A stretch of DNA of 41,225 nt from Patescibacteria group bacterium (GCA_023484515.1 JAMDAY010000020.1:1-41225); one strand, 5' to 3'; shown: positions 23,529-30,963, counted from the stretch's first letter. A program made the numbers and translations. The notes: a model not told the origin generated them from the letters alone.

Positions 23529-24074
23529 ATGACTTCCAAGCCGAAAATTTCCATAATTGCCGCCATAGCCAAAAACCGCGCCATTGGCAAGGACAATAAG
23601 CTGCTTTGGCACATTCCGGAAGACTTAAAACGCTTTAAAGCGCTAACCAGCGGACACGCAATAATTATGGGCAGCAGGACTTTTGAATCCCTGGGCAAGC
23701 CCTTGCCTAACCGGACTAATATTGTCATAGCCAAAGGCCAGGACTACCAAGCCCCGAGATGCACTGTGGCGCACTCAATTGACGAAGCCTTGGCTGTAGG
23801 GGAGGATATTATCCGCCCGTTGCCTGCAGACCGCCAAGAGATATTTATTATTGGCGGCGGTTCCATTTACGCCCAGTTCCTGCCCATGGCTGACAAGCTG
23901 TATCTGACCATGGTAGAAAAGGAATTTGAGGCAGACACTTTTTTTCCGCCTTACGAAGACCTGTTCACAAAAGCAGTCTTGGCGGGCCAGGGCGAATATA
24001 ACGGGCTGAAATATAAATTTTTAGAATTGGAAAAGCAAGCTAACAACTTGAATAATACAAACGGACTTTCATGA
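23529..24074 (+). CDS. folA: dihydrofolate reductase
   Basis: Reduces dihydrofolate to tetrahydrofolate, needed after ThyA. 181 residues. Signature ISIIAAIAKNRAIGKDNKLLW with LWHIPEDLKRFK, NADPH-site MGSRTFESLG and FIIGGGSIYAQFLP are intact. Stop codon TGA lies inside a 38-bp palindrome. Confidence 0.95.
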   Translation: MTSKPKISIIAAIAKNRAIGKDNKLLWHIPEDLKRFKALTSGHAIIMGSRTFESLGKPLPNRTNIVIAKGQDYQAPRCTVAHSIDEALAVGEDIIRPLPADRQEIFIIGGGSIYAQFLPMADKLYLTMVEKEFEADTFFPPYEDLFTKAVLAGQGEYNGLKYKFLELEKQANNLNNTNGLS

Positions 24075-24096
24075 ATATATTCATGAAAGTCCGTTT
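24059..24096 (+). terminator. 38-bp perfect palindrome at the folA stop codon
   Basis: AAACGGACTTTCATGAATA (24059-24077) and its complement (24078-24096), followed by TTTAAAA context. It probably terminates folA transcription, though the T-run is short. Confidence 0.6.
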
Positions 24097-24116
24097 AAAA
24101 TACGTGTCAGTTATAT

Positions 24117-24221
24117 GGGTCTGTAGCCGAATGCCATTTTGGCTGCAATTTCAGAATTTCGGCATCTTGGCCAATCGGAATTCTGAAATTTCGCCTTAAA
24201 AGCGCATTCGGCTACAGACCC
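24117..24221. repeat. nested inverted-repeat element between folA and dcd
   Basis: Outer 18-bp perfect arms GGGTCTGTAGCCGAATGC (24117-24134) / 24204-24221, and inner 12-bp arms AATTTCAGAATT (24138-24149) / AATTCTGAAATT. The right end abuts the dcd stop codon. Decayed relatives are seen at 25152-25250 and 9195-9265. Confidence 0.75.
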
Positions 24222-24832
24222 TATATGTGCTTGGCCGCAATTCCTTTTATTTTTAAGCCGGCGCTGACTTCGTGGGTCAGTTTGGAGGCCAACGGTTCTT
24301 TTTGTCCGGCATATTTGTTTCCTTTTTTCTTGCAATAAGGGACTTCCGCCGGCGAAGTCAGCTCTTCAAACGTAAAAGCGCAAATCCGCATGTCCGGATA
24401 CAAAGCCACGGGCATAACCCCCAAATTCCCTAGCTCCATGGTAGGCTTGCCTATCCAGCCGGGGTCAAAAATAGAGGCGGTGCCGTGCACAATTATTCCC
24501 AGCCGGCCCAAGCTGCTGCGGCCTTCTATACGACCGAGCAGGCTATTGCATAATTCCAAATTTTCCACGGTCGTGGCCAGGGCGAAATCGCCCGGCTGCA
24601 TTATGAACGCTTCGCCCTTAGGAACGGTTATTTCTTTCATTATCGCGTCCGTGTCCACCGTGCCCTTTAAGTCAATGTAGGCGAAATTGGAATGCTTGAA
24701 TACGCGGAACTTGCTGCCCAGGTGCAAATCTATGGAGCAGGACCCCAGTTGGGTTTTAAAATTTGGCTGCGGGGAAATTTTAATTTTTCCTTCCTTGATG
24801 GCTTTTTTAATATCGCGGTCCGAGAGGATCAT
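24221..24832 (-). CDS. dcd: dCTP deaminase
   Basis: Deaminates dCTP to dUTP, feeding dUMP to ThyA. 203 residues. Conserved GRIEGRSSLGRLGIIVHGTA, FDPGWIGKPTMELGN with the catalytic Glu, and the trimer-forming N-terminus MILSDRDI. No separate dUTPase is seen in the window; whether the enzyme is bifunctional cannot be told from motifs alone. Convergent with folA. Confidence 0.95.
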   Translation of the reverse strand: MILSDRDIKKAIKEGKIKISPQPNFKTQLGSCSIDLHLGSKFRVFKHSNFAYIDLKGTVDTDAIMKEITVPKGEAFIMQPGDFALATTVENLELCNSLLGRIEGRSSLGRLGIIVHGTASIFDPGWIGKPTMELGNLGVMPVALYPDMRICAFTFEELTSPAEVPYCKKKGNKYAGQKEPLASKLTHEVSAGLKIKGIAAKHI

Positions 24833-24955
24833 AAAATTTATTTAAAAATAAAATAATAGAAAGATTTCCCTAGCTGCCTAAATCTTTAAATCTTTTAGTT
24901 TTTAAATCTTTCAATTACATCTTACACCACTTTTGCCGCCTTGACAAAACGTTTA

Positions 24956-25069
24956 ATGGAAAATATTACGACTGCAATGGACAAATATTCTTCCAATTCT
25001 GCTTCTAAGGCCCTTAAGAGCCCGGCTGCCACTAAGACAACCGAGCGCCTTTTGCGGCTGGAAGCATAA
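24956..25069 (+). CDS. possible 37-residue peptide or small RNA
   Basis: ATG to TAA encoding MENITTAMDKYSSNSASKAL and a basic tail. Upstream are TTGACA (24941-24946) and a weak TATTAC (24964-24969) that overlaps the ORF, so the promoter and ORF cannot both be right; the unit may instead be a non-coding RNA of roughly 150 nt ending at the terminator at 25104. Confidence 0.25.
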   Translation: MENITTAMDKYSSNSASKALKSPAATKTTERLLRLEA

Positions 25070-25103
25070 CAGGATCCCCTCTCTAAGATTTCCCTAAATG
25101 CAA

Positions 25104-25128
25104 CCTCCCGCAAACCGGGAGGATTTTT
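25104..25128 (+). terminator. intrinsic terminator on the plus strand with no clear gene upstream
   Basis: CCTCCCG (25104-25110), loop CAAAC, CGGGAGG (25116-25122), then ATTTTTGTT. The U-run is only on the plus strand, so something is transcribed rightward from the dcd-rsgA gap. Confidence 0.75.
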
Positions 25129-25341
25129 GTTACAATAATATACTGCTAATTATGAATCTGTTGCCGAATGCCATTTTGACTGCCCCGATGCAAGGTTTAG
25201 CCGGGGTTCCAACTTATTATTCACGCCGGAGCAATTGCAGAATTCCGGCGGTTTGTCCGAACAGGAAATGATTGTCCCTTTCGCCTATGCAAAATTGAGG
25301 GATTTACTTTAATCTTTTGTCAGGCAGTATAAACCGGCCTA

Positions 25342-26427
25342 TTAAAATTTATTCCGGTAGCTCTTTAGTTCTTTTTTGGCCTTTTTTACGAACTTGCCGA
25401 AATCGCGGTCTTTTTTTCTTTTTTCAAAATCGGACATTTCGTAATAATCCGCTTCTTTTTTCAAATTAAGAAAATTGGCGTATTGGCCCTTGTCCAGCTT
25501 GCCGGAATTTACCGCCAAAAGCACCGCGCACCCGGGTTCGTGGGTATGCGTACAATCGGTAAATTTGCATTCCTGAGCCAGCAAAGTTATCTTTTCGAAC
25601 ACATTCTCCACGCCCGCGCCGGCATCTGCCAACCCCACTTCCCGCATCCCCGGGTTGTCTATGACTATCCCGCCGCCAGACAGGAAATACATCTCCCTGG
25701 TTGTTGTCGTATGTTTTCCGCGGGACGTGCCAAGGCTAATACCCTTGGTTTTTATTGTCTCGCCGCCTATTAATTTATTTATCAAAGACGACTTACCTAC
25801 GCCGGATGAGCCCAAAAAACAATAAGTTTTCCCTTTTGCGATGTAACTTTTTAGTTCGTCCAGGCCTTCTTGGGTTACAGTGCTGGTAAAAATTACGTCA
25901 GCGCCGCCAAACCGGTTTTTTATTTGCTCAAGTTTGGCGTCTAGATCTTCCTTAGGGACGAGGTCGGTTTTATTCAAGATAATGGCAGGCTTTGCCCCGC
26001 CGTCATTTACTATGGCAAAATATCTTTCTAAACGGTTTAAATTATAATCCCTGCCTATAGATTCAACTACGAACGCCACGTCAATGTTGGCCGCGATAAT
26101 TTGAATGTCCTTGCCGCCGCCCTGTTTTCTTTTTATGACGGTCTTTCTTGGCAAAATGCCGTTAATTACCGCATTGCCGCTGCCCAGCGCGGTTATTGCC
26201 ACAAAGTCGCCTACCGCGGGAAAGTCTTCCCGGGACAAAGCAGTAAACATTTGCCTGCCGGTAACCTTAGCCAAGTATTCGCCATTTGTACTTTTGACTT
26301 TGTAAGCTCCTTTGTATTCGGCAATCACCCGGCCAACCCCAAAACCGCCCAACCCTTTTTCTTTGCGGTTAGTTTCAAAAAAATCGCCATATCCCAAATC
26401 TTCAAGATTTACCGTCTCGTTTTTCAT
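25342..26427 (-). CDS. rsgA: small ribosomal subunit biogenesis GTPase RsgA
   Basis: Circularly permuted GTPase that checks late 30S assembly. 361 residues. G4 NKTD (152-155) precedes G1 GSSGVGKSS (206-214) and G3 DNPG (257-260), the hallmark permutation. Zinc motif C287, C292, H294/H296 and C300 in CKFTDCTHTHEPGC. The ATG lies 8 nt after the -10 box, so the mRNA is probably leaderless. Confidence 0.95.
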   Translation of the reverse strand: MKNETVNLEDLGYGDFFETNRKEKGLGGFGVGRVIAEYKGAYKVKSTNGEYLAKVTGRQMFTALSREDFPAVGDFVAITALGSGNAVINGILPRKTVIKRKQGGGKDIQIIAANIDVAFVVESIGRDYNLNRLERYFAIVNDGGAKPAIILNKTDLVPKEDLDAKLEQIKNRFGGADVIFTSTVTQEGLDELKSYIAKGKTYCFLGSSGVGKSSLINKLIGGETIKTKGISLGTSRGKHTTTTREMYFLSGGGIVIDNPGMREVGLADAGAGVENVFEKITLLAQECKFTDCTHTHEPGCAVLLAVNSGKLDKGQYANFLNLKKEADYYEMSDFEKRKKDRDFGKFVKKAKKELKSYRNKF

Positions 26428-26435
26428 ATGCGTTA

Positions 26436-26465
26436 ATTATACCCCAATCAACTTTAAAAAACCAA
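26436..26465 (-). promoter_or_regulatory. rsgA promoter
   Basis: Minus strand: TTGGTT (26465-26460), 18-bp spacer, TATAAT (26441-26436). Eight bases lie between the -10 and the start codon. Confidence 0.5.
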
Positions 26466-26889
26466 CTTCGCTCAAGGACAAAAAATTTTTTACCCCAACT
26501 TCGTAAAAGCTCCGCTGGGCAGGCTTCCTTAAGGAGGCCTGACAAATTTAAAACCCCCATAAGGGGTTTTAAATTTGTCCCGAACGAGCCTGATTCTGTC
26601 GGTTGAGCCAAAAAGCGGAAAATGTCAAAAATTCAAATTTGGCCCTATGCCTTATTTTGCCCTAAGCATAGTGCGCAGCGGAGTTGAAAGGCAATAAAAC
26701 TACGGCGTGAGCTTAGTGCGAACGCCTCAACACGTGTTGAGGCGTTCGTTATAAATAATCCATTTACTTATTTAGTCGTTTATTATGACTTTGTCATACC
26801 TTATACTATGCCGAGAATAAGTTATGGTAAAATACTTATAAAGAGATGGGAGGGCAGATACAAAAAATCGCAAGAAAGGAAAAAATAAG
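26466..26889. other. non-coding gap with two long palindromes
   Basis: No gene seen. GACAAATTTAAAACCCC (26541-26557) / 26563-26579 is a 17-bp perfect stem with a 5-nt loop, preceded by a second hairpin AGGCTTCCTT / AAGGAGGCCT (26521-26540). CGAACGCCTCAACAC (26719-26733) / 26734-26748 is a 30-bp perfect palindrome. The words AGCATAGTGCG and AGCTTAGTGCG occur as a direct repeat (about 26665 and 26711). Confidence 0.6.
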
Positions 26890-27445
26890 ATGAAGGCCCT
26901 TAAACAAGGCCTGGCAACGATTGCGATCGGCGGCAGCGGACGGGGGTATATTTAGCTCCGCCAGGACATGGGTTTTGCAAATTGGGATACCCTACGGGCT
27001 TGGCTTCCTGGCCGTCCCGGCGGTGACGCTTTTAGGCAATTATCTGCGCATGGGCGAAAATTCGTCCAGGTTTTTTGCCTTAATCGCCGAAAATGGGATC
27101 TTCTATTTGCTGGTCTTAATTAATGACCGGTTCCTGCCAAAAGAAAAAAGGATGTTCAACAAAGGCGCGGAATCTGTTTGGAAGATTTTACTGGCCGAAG
27201 GCTTGGACGCCTGCATGAGGCTGAAGCTGATGCAGCTAGGTGCCGTTATGCTTGGTAACGAGGAATGGGGCGTTGCCTTGGGCAGCCTGGCTGCCGATAT
27301 TGGGTTTGCTCTGGCTTTAAAGTATGGCGTCCTGGTTTTTAGGGTCGCACGGCAGACAAACAGCGCAGCCTTGCGCGTCTGCGGAACGATCCGAGGCAAA
27401 CTAAGTCAAACAACTTCCTGGCCCAAGCCCGCAATGGCTTGGTAA
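26890..27445 (+). CDS. small membrane protein, apparently frameshifted near its start
   Basis: The best start is ATG 26890, with AAGGA upstream, but that frame stops after MKALKQGLATIAIGGSGRGY-I. A long frame shifted by one base continues GIFSSARTWVLQIGIPYGLG to a stop at 27445. Removing one G from the GGGGG run at 26942-26946 would join the two into a protein of about 184 residues with two to four hydrophobic helices. Either an indel (sequencing or real) or slippage is implied; otherwise the gene starts at TTG 26921. No family recognised. Confidence 0.45.
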
Positions 27446-27454
27446 GGCCTCTTT

Positions 27455-27487
27455 GGCGGCTTGCTTTGCGAAGCGAGCCGCCTTTTT
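27455..27487 (+). terminator. intrinsic terminator after the frameshifted membrane gene
   Basis: 12-bp stem GGCGGCTTGCTT (27455-27466) / AAGCGAGCCGCC (27471-27482) with one T-G pair, loop TGCG, then TTTTT. Confidence 0.9.
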
Positions 27488-27566
27488 CCTACTTGTAAAC
27501 AGCCAAATATTATGCTTAACTATATGGAGGTAAATAAACCAAAAACGCCGCAAATAAGGAACAAAT

Positions 27567-28865
27567 ATGGGAAATAAGCTAAAAAAAACCTTGTCTTTGC
27601 TGGCAGGGGCGATATTTTTTGCCCTGCTGTTTTTACTGTCGCAATACGATTATTTATTTTTCCATACCCTGGTGGAATCTGCAATTATTGTCATTGGGTT
27701 GTTAATTTTTACCATTGCCTTCAACGCTAAAAAAATTGTCAGGAACGACTTTTTCCTCTTTTTGGGCGTTGCTTTCCTGTCTAGTTCCGTCCTGGAATTT
27801 TTCCATACTTTAACCTACAAAGGCCTAAGCGTAATCCCGGGCGTGGCAACCAATGTCCCTACCCAGTTATGGCTGGCCGGCCGTTACGTGCTGGCCGCCT
27901 CCTTTTTGGCGTCCCCGCTTTTTATAGGAAAGGAACTTAAGCCTAAAAATAAAGTCCTTTTGTATTCGGTATTTTTTTTCGCGACCGCCGGGCTACTGCT
28001 CTCCATCTTGACCGGCATTTTTCCCGACGCCTACATTGAAGGCGGCGGATTGACTTTATTTAAGGTTGTCAGCGAATATGTTATTAGCTTAATTTTTGTT
28101 GCGGCCATTGTATTATTCTCCCGAAAAAAACAATTTTTTGACAATGCTATTTTTAACGACATAATACTTTCCCTGGCTTTTAGCGCCTTAGCGGAAATAT
28201 CTTTTACGCGCTACGTCAGCGTATACGGATTCTTTAACACCTTAGGGCATTTGTTTTTAATTTTGGCGGGGTATTTCACTTATAAAGGATTAATCAGCAA
28301 AGCTTTAACCGATCCTTACAGTTTGCTGTTCCGGGAATTGAAGGACGCCAACCTCAAATTGACAACGCTTGCTTCTACGGACGGGCTGACAGGGCTGTAT
28401 AACCGCCGTTTTACCTTAGAAGAAATTGGCAGCCAGTTTGAACGCTCAATTTTAGCCGGCAGGCCCTTTAGCATAGCAATGCTGGACCTGGATAATTTAA
28501 AGGAAATTAATGACAAATTCGGCCACAGCGCCGGAGATGCGGTTTTAAATTACGTGGGAAAAATTTTGCAAAAATCCTTCCGCAGTACCGACATAGTGGG
28601 GCGTTACGGCGGCGACGAATTTATTGTTTGCCTTTTGGACACCACTGCCGAAACCGCGCAAAATATTTTAAATGCGGTTGCTGCAACTATAAAAAATGAA
28701 CCAATCTCTATTGGCCAACTCAGCCTGCCTATTTCCATCAGCAGCGGGGTCTGCGGATTTTCCGGCCAAAAAAGTTTGTCCGAACTAATAAATGCAGCGG
28801 ACAAAAACTTGTTGGAAAACAAAAAGAAAAGCAAAGTTTTATCCGCCCCAATGACAAATATCTAA
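27567..28865 (+). CDS. MASE3-GGDEF diguanylate cyclase
   Basis: 432 residues. The N-terminal 240 residues form seven or so TM helices with FHTLVESAIIVIGLLIF, the MASE3 sensor pattern. A short linker leads to a GGDEF domain with LTGLYNRR, active site YGGDEF (347-352) and an inhibitory-site RSTD (339-342) five residues upstream. It should make cyclic di-GMP from GTP in response to a membrane or ligand cue. AAGGA precedes the ATG. No EAL, HD-GYP or PilZ protein is seen in the window, so the effector is unknown. Confidence 0.9.
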   Translation: MGNKLKKTLSLLAGAIFFALLFLLSQYDYLFFHTLVESAIIVIGLLIFTIAFNAKKIVRNDFFLFLGVAFLSSSVLEFFHTLTYKGLSVIPGVATNVPTQLWLAGRYVLAASFLASPLFIGKELKPKNKVLLYSVFFFATAGLLLSILTGIFPDAYIEGGGLTLFKVVSEYVISLIFVAAIVLFSRKKQFFDNAIFNDIILSLAFSALAEISFTRYVSVYGFFNTLGHLFLILAGYFTYKGLISKALTDPYSLLFRELKDANLKLTTLASTDGLTGLYNRRFTLEEIGSQFERSILAGRPFSIAMLDLDNLKEINDKFGHSAGDAVLNYVGKILQKSFRSTDIVGRYGGDEFIVCLLDTTAETAQNILNAVAATIKNEPISIGQLSLPISISSGVCGFSGQKSLSELINAADKNLLENKKKSKVLSAPMTNI

Positions 28866-28916
28866 TCTGGCCGGTTTAAATACTTGGGGTATTTTAACAG
28901 TAAATATCCATTCCTG

Positions 28917-28945
28917 TTGACGTTATATGCTTAAAGTGGTATCCT
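28917..28945 (+). promoter_or_regulatory. promoter of the candidate structured RNA
   Basis: TTGACG (28917-28922), 17-bp spacer, extended -10 TGGTATCCT with TATCCT at 28940-28945. Predicted start at about 28952. Confidence 0.6.
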
Positions 28946-28951
28946 GCTATC

Positions 28952-29213
28952 GTTTTCCAATTCTTGGAACGGCGGGCCTGTGATTGCCTTTTCCTTCCTA
29001 GAAAAGGTCAGCAAATCTATACCGGGGGTAGGGTTTGCTGCCGTGTCGGGCGGGTCATGGGTCCGTCGATTTTTTACGGAGGATTTTTATCGAATTTTTT
29101 ATACAGCAGTCATCATAGCCTTCCCATGCGGGTAATTCTCATTGCATTTGAAACCCGCTTGGAAAGAAAACCGGGGAGCGCTCCGCGTCTAAATTGCGCG
29201 CCCCGGTTTTTTA
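28952..29213 (+). ncRNA. candidate structured non-coding RNA of about 260 nt, unassigned
   Basis: A gene-free stretch with a good promoter and a strong terminator. Seen pairing: GGCGGGCCTGTGA (28971-28983) with TCATGGGTCCGTC (29055-29067), 13 consecutive pairs counting G-U, extendable by a C-G and two wobbles. Inside this stem are hairpins CCTTTTC/GAAAAGG (28987-28993, 29001-29007) and CAGCAAA/TTTGCTG (29009-29015, 29034-29040). A small 5' hairpin TTCCAA/TTGGAA and a 3' hairpin GCGGGT/ACCCGC (29128-29133, 29153-29158) flank it. No long ORF. It lacks visible signatures of RNase P RNA, SRP RNA, tmRNA or the c-di-GMP riboswitch. Confidence 0.6.
29167..29212 (+). terminator. intrinsic terminator of the candidate RNA
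   Basis: AAAACCGGGG (29167-29176) / CCCCGGTTTT (29201-29210), an inner GCGC pair, and a following T-tract TTTATTTTT. Confidence 0.85.
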
Positions 29214-29356
29214 TTTTTCAATGAATAGCTGGCAAGGCAAATGGGTTCACAATAATACAAAAAACAGTATCATCGCTGGAAGATTTAAAGGGGTCTCTAA
29301 GGCAGCGAAGCGATCTATTCTGCTCTATAGCCAGAAATTAAAGCCGGTTGGCATGT

Positions 29357-29542
29357 TTACCGCCATAGCATTCCTTTGAATTCGCTATTGACCATGAGCG
29401 GGACTCCCCGCAGGGACTGGATGCGCGCGGAAATTTCCTTAACCGGACAACGGTGTTCGCGGTTGCTGCGGGTGGCGCAATGCGCGCAAAGCGAATGCAA
29501 CTGGGAAACAATATTAATTTTTACTTTTTCCGCCTCGCTCAT
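29357..29542 (-). CDS. small Cys/His protein directly downstream of lexA
   Basis: 61 residues. C19-x2-C22 and H30-x-C32 (SLCAHCAT, EHRCPV) look like a zinc knuckle, and the C-terminus SLRGVPLMVNSEFKGMLWR is distinctive. No family name recognised. It starts 28 bp after the lexA stop on the same strand, so it is probably cotranscribed and SOS-regulated. Confidence 0.65.
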   Translation of the reverse strand: MSEAEKVKINIVSQLHSLCAHCATRSNREHRCPVKEISARIQSLRGVPLMVNSEFKGMLWR

Positions 29543-29570
29543 AAATTTGACAATTGTTATTTTATATATC

Positions 29571-30188
29571 CTATTCCAACTGCCTGATTACCCCAACCAC
29601 TTTGCCCTGCACCATCCATTCTTCCTTGGGGTAAATGTTTTTATATTCGGGATTCTCGGCTTTTAAGTAGGCGCGGTTTTTTACCTGGATAAACCTTTTT
29701 ACCGTGGCTTCGTCGTGCAGCAGGGCCACCACAATGTCATTGTTCCGGACGTCCTTGGTCGGGCGGACAATAACCAAATCACCTTCAAAAATTCCGGCGT
29801 TAACCATGCTGTTGCCGCGCACGCGCAGCAGGAATACGTCCCGGCGGCTTTTTACCAGCGTCTGCGGCAAATTGATCCAGTCTTCTATTTGTTCTTCGGC
29901 CAAGTGCGGGGTGCCGGCCTGGATGTTGCCTAAAATTGGCAATTTAACCAGGCCTTTTTCCAGACTTTCGCCCAGCGCATCTAACACCTGTATTCCCCTG
30001 GCTTTGCCCGTAATTTTTATATATCCTTGCTCCTGCAGGGAATTTAACAGCTTTGCCACGGCGTTCTTGGACTTGACCTTTAAAAAACCGGCCATCTCCG
30101 AAATGCTGGGCGGCAAATCCTGCTCGCGGATTTGCCTGACAATATATTTTAACAATTCTTTTTGGCGGTTTGTAATTTCTTTAGGCAT
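29571..30188 (-). CDS. lexA: LexA repressor
   Basis: SOS repressor that self-cleaves when RecA is activated. 205 residues from the ATG at 30188 (MPKEITNRQKELLKYI); a start 12 codons upstream adds a poor extension. N-terminal winged helix (TNRQKELL, PPSISEMAGFLKVKS), cleavage site Ala91-Gly92, catalytic Ser127 (RGNSMVNAG) and Lys164. The promoter carries a GAAC-N4-GTTT box between -35 and -10, implying autoregulation. Confidence 0.95.
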   Translation of the reverse strand: MPKEITNRQKELLKYIVRQIREQDLPPSISEMAGFLKVKSKNAVAKLLNSLQEQGYIKITGKARGIQVLDALGESLEKGLVKLPILGNIQAGTPHLAEEQIEDWINLPQTLVKSRRDVFLLRVRGNSMVNAGIFEGDLVIVRPTKDVRNNDIVVALLHDEATVKRFIQVKNRAYLKAENPEYKNIYPKEEWMVQGKVVGVIRQLE

Positions 30189-30311
30189 GGCATTTCCATT
30201 AATTATTTTAAAATAATTTTGCAAAGAAGGATGTTTTTAACAAATTTATATCACGCTATTTGATAGGACAACCATAAAGAAACCCTGAGCAAGCAAAATT
30301 ACCTTAAAATA

Positions 30312-30340
30312 ATATTAAACGATCGTTCACCTATTGTCAA
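30312..30340 (-). promoter_or_regulatory. lexA promoter with embedded SOS box
   Basis: Minus strand: TTGACA (30340-30335), 17-bp spacer, TAATAT (30317-30312). Within the spacer and touching the -10 is GAACGATCGTTT (30328-30317), which fits the Gram-positive SOS consensus GAAC-N4-GTTY. Leader of about 117 nt to the ATG. Confidence 0.75.
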
Positions 30341-30379
30341 AACCGCGGATTTCCTTGTTATTTTATAATTAGCTAAAAG

Positions 30380-30388
30380 TTATCCACA
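30380..30388 (+). other. single exact DnaA-box sequence
   Basis: TTATCCACA in the AT-rich lexA upstream region. Only one perfect box is seen, so it is noted rather than called as an origin. Confidence 0.3.
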
Positions 30389-30515
30389 AGCAAAATAAAA
30401 TCCCCTTATGGGAATTTCATTGGGAAATTATTGAGGCCCGCATATTATCTTGAATAATTTTTGTTATCAGTAAGCCCAAATTTATTCAACTGATTTTGCG
30501 GAGATCAATAGATGC

Positions 30516-30633
30516 TTAAGAAGGGTTGATCCTGATATTATTCCTGTCCAGGGAACGGATATAATTTTCAATCTCTCTATGGCCATAATCAAAAATTTTT
30601 TTTCATTTCACCGACAAAACCGTAATCAAGCAT
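30516..30633 (-). pseudogene. possible small gene interrupted at an A8 run
   Basis: ATG at 30633 opens MLDYGFVGEMKKNF then TGA. If the run of eight A (30603-30596) were seven, the frame would continue IFDYGHREIENYIRSLDRNN to a TAA at 30516, giving 38 residues. Both halves look protein-like. It lies 6 bp beyond the stop of the 30640-30876 gene. Confidence 0.3.
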
Positions 30634-30639
30634 AAAATT

Positions 30640-30876
30640 TTATTTGGTGTGCAGTAAAAATTCCACTAAATTTGCCATCCCCTGCCAGACGCTGAGCAGA
30701 ATAGGTTTGGAAGCCGGCAACAAAATTACCAAGGCAATAATATAAATAAAATCTTTCTTGACCACCTTAAAGGCCGAATAGATAAGTAATATTGCCAGGC
30801 CAATGGAAATAACCGGCCGCAGTTCCGCGGGAAAATTTTCCAAAAGCTGCAAATAAATATTTTGTATTTGGCCCAT
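30640..30876 (-). CDS. small membrane protein, two TM helices
   Basis: 78 residues with hydrophobic helices at about 22-38 and 44-60 and an amphipathic end. GGAAAC precedes the ATG at a suitable distance. No family recognised; such small membrane proteins are frequent in CPR genomes. Confidence 0.6.
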   Translation of the reverse strand: MGQIQNIYLQLLENFPAELRPVISIGLAILLIYSAFKVVKKDFIYIIALVILLPASKPILLSVWQGMANLVEFLLHTK

Positions 30877-30963
30877 AAGGTTTTTGTTTCCTTATACTGT
30901 CTTTACGGGATACGGATAGAGGGTTAGGCAGTGATGGCGCACATTGGGGATCAAACATTGGAC

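Larger units (their letters stand above)
24833..25341. other. gap between dcd and rsgA with a possible small transcription unit and a decayed repeat
   Basis: 24860-24915 holds three direct AAAGATTT/AAATCTTT words. A TTGACA at 24941, a 37-codon ORF and a plus-strand terminator follow (listed separately). 25152-25250 carries CTGTTGCCGAATGCCATTTTG and GCAATTGCAGAATTCCGG, relatives of the 24117-24221 element. A protein-like open frame ending LSEQEMIVPFAYAKLRDLL (stop at about 25310) has no start and may be a gene remnant. Confidence 0.45.

Noticed and set aside
24922-25113. 63-codon minus-strand frame between dcd and rsgA
   Set aside because: It lies opposite a plus-strand terminator unit, has no ribosome-binding site, and its sequence is not protein-like in conservation terms I can judge.
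27490-27566. c-di-GMP riboswitch near the GGDEF gene
   Set aside because: Neither the upstream region nor the structured RNA at 28952 shows the conserved GEMM core sequences.
28952-29213. RNase P RNA, SRP RNA or tmRNA identity for the structured RNA
   Set aside because: No GAGGAAAGTCC/ACAGAA, no GGAAGG-AGCA apical motif, no tRNA-like TTCGA arm with CCA.
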